From assembly GCA_023433755.1 (NCBI GenBank), contig JAEYUA010000232.1, positions 1 through 26,160 of the forward strand: 26,160 nucleotides of DNA, given 5' to 3'. The stretch is from Bacteroidota bacterium (lineage in GTDB: Bacteria; Bacteroidota; Bacteroidia; Chitinophagales; Chitinophagaceae). The notes beneath the pieces are model-generated. The model made no database searches. It was not told where the DNA came from and saw only the letters and a list, made by a program, of their open reading frames with translations. Below are positions 21,584 through 26,160 of the stretch, one piece after another. The position numbers were made by a program, and so were the translations under genes. Each line of letters begins with the position of its first letter. The first letter of the stretch is position 1.

Positions 21584-22771
21584 ATGAATGAAAAATTTGT
21601 ACAGCGTATCCAGGCTGAACTCAGCGGCATTAAGGAGGCTGGATTATATAAGAATGAAAGAGTGATCAGCTCCCGCCAGGGTGCCGAGATCACTGTGAAC
21701 GGTAAAACGGTCCTGAACTTTTGCGCTAATAATTACCTCGGACTTTCTTCCCACCCTAAAACCATTGCTGCAGCACACCAATATATTGACAGCCATGGTT
21801 ATGGAATGAGTTCGGTAAGGTTTATCTGCGGCACACAGGACATTCACAAGCAACTGGAAAAAAAGCTGGCAGATTTCCTTGGCATGGAAGATACCATCCT
21901 TTATGTAGCGGCCTTTGATGCCAACGGGGGTGTGTTTGAACCCCTGTTCAACGAACAGGATGCCATCATCTCCGATGCGCTAAACCACGCTTCCATCATT
22001 GATGGGGTAAGACTTTGCAAGGCCCAGCGCTATCGTTACGAGCATAATGATATGGCTGACCTGGAAGCCAAACTGAAAGAATCGGCCCACCTGCGCAGCC
22101 GCATCATTGTAACAGACGGTGTGTTCAGCATGGATGGAACCATTGCACAACTGGACCGCATCTGCGACCTGGCCGACCAGTACGATGCCATTGTGATGGT
22201 TGATGAAAGCCATGCTTCAGGTTTTATGGGTAAAACCGGCAGGGGAACCCATGAATACAGGGGGGTAATGGGACGGATCGATATTATAACTGGTACATTG
22301 GGGAAAGCCCTGGGGGGCGCAAGCGGAGGGTTCACCAGCGGCCGTAAGGAGATCATTGACATCCTGCGCCAGCGCAGCCGCCCTTATCTTTTTTCAAATA
22401 CCCTTGCCCCTTCAATAACGGGAGCAAGTATCGCAGTGCTGGACCTCCTGAGTGAAACAACGGAGCTGAGAGATAAACTGGAGCAGAACACAAAATTCTT
22501 CCGCACCAAAATGACGGAAGCCGGTTTTGATATCAAGCCGGGGGAACATCCTATTGTGCCCATCATGCTTTACGATTCCGTACTGGCAGCCCGGTTCGCA
22601 GACCGTTTGCTGGATGAAGGAATTTATGTGATCGGGTTCTTTTTCCCGGTTGTTCCCAAAGGACAGGCGAGGATCAGGGTTCAGATCAGCGCAGCGCATG
22701 AACAAAAACATCTTGACCAGGCCATTACCGCGTTCACCCGCATCGGCAAAGAACTGGAAGTGATCAAATAA
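21584..22771 (+). CDS. kbl: 2-amino-3-ketobutyrate CoA ligase (glycine C-acetyltransferase)
   Basis: 395 residues from the ATG at 21584; an in-frame start 33 bp upstream lies in repeat sequence and is rejected. PLP-dependent alpha-oxoamine synthase: with CoA it splits 2-amino-3-oxobutanoate into glycine and acetyl-CoA, the second step of threonine breakdown. Visible motifs are FCANNYLGLSSHP (46-58), SVRFICGTQDIHKQLE (77-92), SDALNHASIIDG (130-141), MVDESHASGF with D207, and TGTLGKALGGASGG with PLP lysine K241; RPYLFSNTLAPS follows. The sequence is Kbl-like rather than BioF- or serine palmitoyltransferase-like (EAGLYKNERVISS start). Threonine dehydrogenase (tdh) is not in the window. A shared terminator follows directly. 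Confidence 0.93.
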   Translation: MNEKFVQRIQAELSGIKEAGLYKNERVISSRQGAEITVNGKTVLNFCANNYLGLSSHPKTIAAAHQYIDSHGYGMSSVRFICGTQDIHKQLEKKLADFLGMEDTILYVAAFDANGGVFEPLFNEQDAIISDALNHASIIDGVRLCKAQRYRYEHNDMADLEAKLKESAHLRSRIIVTDGVFSMDGTIAQLDRICDLADQYDAIVMVDESHASGFMGKTGRGTHEYRGVMGRIDIITGTLGKALGGASGGFTSGRKEIIDILRQRSRPYLFSNTLAPSITGASIAVLDLLSETTELRDKLEQNTKFFRTKMTEAGFDIKPGEHPIVPIMLYDSVLAARFADRLLDEGIYVIGFFFPVVPKGQARIRVQISAAHEQKHLDQAITAFTRIGKELEVIK

Positions 22772-22801
22772 AAAAAGTCCCGGAGGCCCGGGACTTTTTT
22801 T
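22770..22801. terminator. Bidirectional terminator shared by kbl and the lipoprotein gene
   Basis: Stem GTCCCGG (22777-22783)/CCGGGAC (22788-22794), 4-nt loop, flanked by seven A on the left and seven T on the right. It therefore works on both strands. The hairpin fills nearly all of the 28-bp space between the two convergent stop codons. Confidence 0.92.
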
Positions 22802-23405
22802 AAACTTTAATATTCAGTTTTTGCGCGGCGGCTTTCAATTCTTCAGGGTTCATATTTTTCCCTTCGAGTATTACCATCAGCCGGTCACCTACCACGTAGG
22901 TAAGAGTGGATTCATTTCTATCTTTTTTGTAGGCTTCAATCGCCTTGCCGTTCATAAAATCCACGGTTTTGGTATAACCCTCATCATTTTCCTGTTGAAA
23001 ATTCATGGTGGTCCAGAAAGCAGAAGCATAGAAAGAAGCTCCCATTTCACCAGCGCAATCATATAACTGTACTTTCAACTCATTTTTGGAATCCTTCTCA
23101 TAATCTACTGCTACAATGGTATAACCCATGGTAGCGGAGGCATTATAATTGGTTTGTTTGACGCCATCAAAGGTTTCAGGTAACAAAGCCCTCATCTCTT
23201 CAATGGTAAGAGGTTTCATGGTTTTGAGCGCTTCCATCTTTTCCGTCATTTCATCGGCTTTGGAACTGAGACCCTTCACATCAACTTCTGTTTTGGTGAC
23301 AGTGCCATCATCATTTTTTTCTGTAGTGGTTACCTTGGATTTATCATTATTGCAGGAACTAATGACCAGGATAGCAGGAAGCAGGAGATGGTAAATCTTT
23401 TTCAT
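22800..23405 (-). CDS. Lipoprotein of unknown function (201 aa)
   Basis: ATG at 23405. Signal peptide with lipobox: MKKIYHLLLPAILVISSC, lipidated Cys18, followed by NNDKSK. Then a Thr/Glu/Lys-rich linker (~23-60) with VTKTEVDVKGLSSKADEMTE, and a compact domain (~64-201). That domain includes PLTIEEMRALLPETFDG, SATMGYTIVAVDYEKD, LKVQLYDCAG, FMNGKAIEAYKK and a C-terminal VVGDRLMVILEGKNM...ELKAAAQKLN. The fold appears alpha/beta, reminiscent of periplasmic domains that handle small ligands, but I do not recognise the family. Likely anchored in the envelope facing the periplasm. It is convergent with kbl and shares its terminator. Confidence 0.78.
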   Translation of the reverse strand: MKKIYHLLLPAILVISSCNNDKSKVTTTEKNDDGTVTKTEVDVKGLSSKADEMTEKMEALKTMKPLTIEEMRALLPETFDGVKQTNYNASATMGYTIVAVDYEKDSKNELKVQLYDCAGEMGASFYASAFWTTMNFQQENDEGYTKTVDFMNGKAIEAYKKDRNESTLTYVVGDRLMVILEGKNMNPEELKAAAQKLNIKV

Positions 23406-23601
23406 GCATTATATTTTTGGTGTATAAGAAAGAACCTTACTTTACAATTTAACTGGAATAACTATGAAAAACAAGATTTGACTGCTATTTTAGCCTCCTG
23501 CATACTAAATAACGCAGTCTTCCGTTTTACCTACGATGAACCAATTCTACCCAATCTGCCTTTGAACAACTAACATTGTTCATTCACTAAAAATCGTACA
23601 T

Positions 23602-23730
23602 ATGAAACGGATGCTTCTTCTTTTTGGCGTATTGGCCATTTTATTGGTTACCATCAGTTCCTGTGCAGCTACTAAAAGAGACTGCAACGGTAATAAAAAA
23701 ACCAGGCTTTCCAACGGGATCTGGATCTAA
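23602..23730 (+). CDS. Very small lipoprotein (42 aa)
   Basis: ATG at 23602, TAA at 23728-23730. It has a full lipoprotein signal: MKRM, a hydrophobic core LLLFGVLAILLVTI, lipobox ISSC with Cys21, then a 21-residue mature peptide ending RLSNGIWI. The mature part (AATKRDCNGNKKT and the GI-W-I end) contains one further Cys and is basic. I associate this plan (Cys, then DCxG, then a GIWI-like end) with tiny Bacteroidota lipoproteins, from memory only. A stem-loop terminator lies 26 bp downstream, which supports a self-contained gene. It is below the length cut-off of most gene finders. Function unknown; envelope location inferred from the signal. Confidence 0.7.
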   Translation: MKRMLLLFGVLAILLVTISSCAATKRDCNGNKKTRLSNGIWI

Positions 23731-23755
23731 ACCGGATTATATAAAATTTTCTTTC

Positions 23756-23783
23756 AGCAATATCACCCGGTATTGCTTTTTTT
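23756..23783 (+). terminator. Terminator after the 42-aa lipoprotein gene
   Basis: 7-bp perfect stem AGCAATA/TATTGCT with an 8-nt loop (TCACCCGG), then a run of seven T. Confidence 0.7.
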
Positions 23784-23851
23784 GTTGCCGTATACTGGCT
23801 CCGGTATAATCAACACATAGGATCCGGGCTCACGGTATTTATCAATTTATC

Positions 23852-24373
23852 ATGAAAAAATTCTTTTCAACGGCTGCGTTTTTTCTTTTTACAAGCTTTA
23901 GCTTTTGCCAGGATTTTCCTGGAAGTTTTTCTGGTCACTGGGAGGGAAAATTGCAATGGTTCAAACCCGGGAATCCAACACCGCAGCGAGTGAATATGCA
24001 ACTGGTTATTCAAAAAACCGATACGGCCGGTACCTGGCACTGGCAATTGATCTATGGTGATCAAAAATCCGATAACCGGCCCTACCTGCTCAGGGCAATT
24101 GATACGGTCAAAGGCCATTGGGTAATTGATGAACGTAATGGTATCATGCTCGATCATTACTGGGTGGGCAACCGTCTTGCCGGCTCTTTTTCTGTAGAGG
24201 GAACCACTATTCTGAATTCCTTTCGCAGGGAAGGTGACAGCCTTATTGTTGAATTTTACAGCAACGCTTCGAGGCCTGTCCGCACTTCTGGCGGCAGCAA
24301 CGATATACCAACTGTAGAGAGCTTTGCAGCAAAAGCTTACCAGTTTGCCATTTTAAAGAAACGGAAAGACTGA
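23852..24373 (+). CDS. Exported protein of unknown function (173 aa)
   Basis: ATG at 23852. The signal peptide MKKFFSTAAFFLFTSFSFCQ is followed by DFPGSFSGHWEGKLQW. The mature chain alternates short strands with many Trp/Tyr residues (GTWHWQLIYGD, GHWVIDERNGIMLDHYWVG, RLAGSFSVEGTTILNSFRRE, SLIVEFYS). This suggests a small lipocalin- or fatty-acid-binding-like beta barrel; G-x-W near the N-terminus is the common lipocalin mark, but the match is weak. I do not recognise a named family. It is 38 bp upstream of the beta-lactamase gene on the same strand, so they may be co-transcribed. Probably periplasmic or outer-membrane attached. Confidence 0.75.
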   Translation: MKKFFSTAAFFLFTSFSFCQDFPGSFSGHWEGKLQWFKPGNPTPQRVNMQLVIQKTDTAGTWHWQLIYGDQKSDNRPYLLRAIDTVKGHWVIDERNGIMLDHYWVGNRLAGSFSVEGTTILNSFRREGDSLIVEFYSNASRPVRTSGGSNDIPTVESFAAKAYQFAILKKRKD

Positions 24374-24411
24374 ACCCGGCTGCTTAACTTCGCCGAAAAT
24401 TTCACTGAATC

Positions 24412-25212
24412 ATGCGTATCGTGTTGTTCTTACTGCTTTCGGTTTTGGCCTGGTCATGCTCTCCCAATAATGTGGATGTAAATGATTCACTTGAAAAATA
24501 TTTCAGGGAAAACAAAGTGGAAGGAACCTTCGGCATGTTTAATAACGGGAACGGTAAATTCACTATTTACAATCTTTCCAGGTACAGGGACAGCGCCTAC
24601 CTGCCTGCTTCCACTTTCAAAATTGTAAATGCGCTGGTTGGCTTGCAAACCGGTGTGATTGTGAATGAAAACATGCAGATCAAATGGGACGGTGCTGTGC
24701 GCAGGCCGGAGTGGAATAAGGATCTCACCATGTTTGAAGCTTTCCGAGTTTCATCCGTGCCTTATTTCCAGGAAGTAGCACGGCGAATTGGTAAGGATAC
24801 CATGCAGTCCTGGCTCGACACTATTTCTTACGGATCAAAAAAAATAAACACCACGATCGATTCTTTCTGGCTCGATAATTCACTGACCATTACCCCCGAT
24901 GAGCAAATGGGCCTGGTAAAAAAACTTTATTTCAACCAGCTTCCATTCCACCAGGGAAACCAGGAAACAGTAAAGAAGGCCATGTTGTTTGAGAACAAAC
25001 CGGAGTACCAGCTTTCCTATAAAACAGGATGGGGCAGGAATGGGGATAAGCAAATAGGCTGGATCGTGGGCTGGATAGAGGAAAACAGGCATCCGCATTT
25101 TTTTGTGCTCAACCTGGAATCCAGGGATCCCAATATTGATATGGTTACCGTTCGAATGGCCATACTGAAAGGTATTTTGGACGAACTGGGTTTTATGAAA
25201 GGGAATAAATAG
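24412..25212 (+). CDS. Class D (OXA-like) beta-lactamase, lipoprotein
   Basis: 266 residues, ATG at 24412. N-terminus MRIVLFLLLSVLAWSC is a lipoprotein signal with Cys16. Class D active-site motifs: nucleophile S67 and K70 in PASTFKIVNALVG; SSV (114-116) in VSSVPYFQEVARRIG, equivalent to the S-x-V box; YGS (140-142) where most class D enzymes have YGN; DSFWL with the conserved Trp153; and KTG (204-206) in SYKTGWG. The length is normal. It should acylate penicillins in the periplasm, though the substrate range cannot be told and some chromosomal class D homologues are weak enzymes. It is most likely an intrinsic chromosomal gene: no mobile element, integron or composition change is seen next to it. 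The batB gene follows after 50 bp. Confidence 0.9.
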   Translation: MRIVLFLLLSVLAWSCSPNNVDVNDSLEKYFRENKVEGTFGMFNNGNGKFTIYNLSRYRDSAYLPASTFKIVNALVGLQTGVIVNENMQIKWDGAVRRPEWNKDLTMFEAFRVSSVPYFQEVARRIGKDTMQSWLDTISYGSKKINTTIDSFWLDNSLTITPDEQMGLVKKLYFNQLPFHQGNQETVKKAMLFENKPEYQLSYKTGWGRNGDKQIGWIVGWIEENRHPHFFVLNLESRDPNIDMVTVRMAILKGILDELGFMKGNK

Positions 25213-25238
25213 CTATTGGCCCATGGCCATATTAGCAC

Positions 25239-25246
25239 CATATTTG
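25239..25246 (+). promoter_or_regulatory. Weak -7 box candidate for batB (CATATTTG)
   Basis: One mismatch to TAnnTTTG, with TTGG at 25216-25219, 19 bp upstream (normal Bacteroidota spacing). The ATG is 16 bp downstream. Transcription from the beta-lactamase gene is equally possible. Confidence 0.28.
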
Positions 25247-25262
25247 CGCTGAACCTTGCTCA

Positions 25263-26160
25263 ATGAATTACCAGTTTCAATATCCCCAGGCTTTTTACCT
25301 CCTGGCATTGTTGCCCCTGCTGGTATTGATTTTCCTGGCCTACCGTTACCGGCAATCGAAATCTGTAAAAAGAATAGGTGATCCGCAACTGGTCAGCGCC
25401 CTGTACCGGAATCATTCATCAACAAAAACCATTTTTAAATTTATTTTACTGGCGCTTGCCTTTGCGTTGGGATGTATTGCCCTTGCCAATCCAAGGATTC
25501 CGGAATCATCAGGTGAGGTAAGAAAAGGTATTGACGTAGTGGTGGCTCTGGATGTGAGCAATAGTATGCTGGCTACCGACATTGCTCCAGACCGGCTTAC
25601 GAGGGCAAAACAATTCATTTCAAAATTCATCGACCGTTTGCAGGATGACCGCACAAGCCTTGTGCTTTTTGCAGGCAATGGTTATATCCGCACACCATTG
25701 ACATTCGACAAGGGTGCAACAAGAATGTTCGTATCAGTTGCCAGTCCGGGTAGTATCAAAGAACAGGGTACCAATATCAGTGATGCACTGGATAAGGCAG
25801 AATTTGTTTTTGGTGACCAGGAGGAAAGATTCAGGACCGTGATCCTGATCACCGATGGTGAAACCCATGATGACAATGCAGTTTCCACTGCAGGCAGGCT
25901 GGCTGAAAGAGGCATTATGGTGAATACCGTAGGTATTGGGTCCGAAGAGGGCTCCACGCTTACCGATTCTACCGGCAGTGTTAAAGAGAATGAGGGCCAG
26001 GTAGTGGTTTCCCGCCTCAATGAAGAATTATTAAAACAACTGGCTGCTTCCACCAATGGAGTTTATGTAAGGCTTAACGGGGTGGATGATGCCGTTACAA
26101 CGATATCCTCGCAGTTTTCTGAAATTGATAAAAAAGCACTGGGTGACACGGCTAACTATA
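25263..26160 (+). CDS. batB: BatB-like von Willebrand factor A membrane protein, 3'-truncated
   Basis: ATG at 25263; open to the right edge (299 codons seen, the end is outside). Starts MNYQFQYPQAFYLLALLPLL with a first membrane helix (~10-27), then a second helix (~59-75), then a VWA domain (~90-285). The MIDAS metal site is complete: DVSNS (D97, S99, S101), T170 in EQGTNISDAL, and D198 in LITDGE. DVSNSMLATDIAPDRLTRAK is closer to BatB than to BatA (family knowledge). Bat proteins form the Bacteroides aerotolerance/stress locus with MoxR and DUF58 proteins at the inner membrane. The usual upstream batA is not here: a class D beta-lactamase is the upstream neighbour, so either the operon is rearranged or this is the first Bat gene. 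Confidence 0.85.
   Translation, partial: MNYQFQYPQAFYLLALLPLLVLIFLAYRYRQSKSVKRIGDPQLVSALYRNHSSTKTIFKFILLALAFALGCIALANPRIPESSGEVRKGIDVVVALDVSNSMLATDIAPDRLTRAKQFISKFIDRLQDDRTSLVLFAGNGYIRTPLTFDKGATRMFVSVASPGSIKEQGTNISDALDKAEFVFGDQEERFRTVILITDGETHDDNAVSTAGRLAERGIMVNTVGIGSEEGSTLTDSTGSVKENEGQVVVSRLNEELLKQLAASTNGVYVRLNGVDDAVTTISSQFSEIDKKALGDTANY

Noticed and set aside
23388..23573. 61-residue open frame on the plus strand
   Set aside because: It overlaps the start of the lipoprotein gene, has random-like composition and no signal or domain.
23624..23809. 61-residue frame overlapping the 42-aa lipoprotein gene
   Set aside because: It is a shifted frame of the lipoprotein gene and runs through its terminator; the lipobox frame is the convincing one.
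24412..25212. Recent acquisition of the beta-lactamase by a mobile element
   Set aside because: No transposase, integron site, flanking repeats or visible composition change; a Bacteroidota-style lipoprotein signal fits a resident gene.

Overview
The window looks like a chromosomal segment of a Bacteroidota bacterium, most likely of the Chitinophagaceae or a close relative (inference). The supporting signs are a GldA gliding-motility ATPase, a BatB-type von Willebrand A protein, a two-part Omp85 protein of the Bacteroidota metallophosphoesterase kind, an ECF sigma/anti-sigma/beta-barrel operon, few Shine-Dalgarno sites, and -7 boxes of the Bacteroidota type TAnnTTTG. Both ends cut a gene: an outer-membrane barrel on the left and batB on the right.

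Layout. 1-1454: end of an Omp85/BamA-like barrel. 1455-1936: convergent intergenic region with a terminator, two short-period repeats and a 264-bp imperfect palindrome. 1937-7428 (minus): GAF-like cytosolic protein, endonuclease III, a 77-aa protein, an FtsB/DivIC-like division protein and enolase. 7429-8870: gldA between two repeat-rich spacers. 8870-11638 (minus): small membrane protein, MHS-type MFS transporter, zinc-ribbon protein, beta-carbonic anhydrase. 11835-16947 (plus): exported small protein, second beta-carbonic anhydrase, SulP anion transporter, a candidate structured RNA with terminator, and acetyl-CoA synthetase. 17104-18672: membrane-anchored alpha/beta hydrolase convergent, with no gap, on an L,D-transpeptidase. 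18820-21470 (minus): small membrane protein, ECF sigma factor, anti-sigma-like protein with an internal duplication, beta-barrel protein. 21584-22771: kbl. 22800-26160: lipoproteins (one of only 42 aa), an exported protein, a class D beta-lactamase and batB.

How the genes may work together. The second carbonic anhydrase and SulP carrier (28 bp apart) probably form a bicarbonate uptake and interconversion unit, with the divergent first carbonic anhydrase beside them. The sigma factor, anti-sigma protein and beta-barrel form an envelope-signalling operon. Most other genes are housekeeping (eno, nth, acs, kbl).

The most unusual content is between genes. At least six sequence families of 7-bp-period tandem repeats occupy spacers. 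One set builds a large inverted repeat upstream of gldA; several sit just upstream of -7-like boxes. There is also a 264-bp palindromic element and a roughly 210-nt multi-helix RNA candidate upstream of acs. No tRNA, rRNA, CRISPR array, transposase or phage gene was seen.
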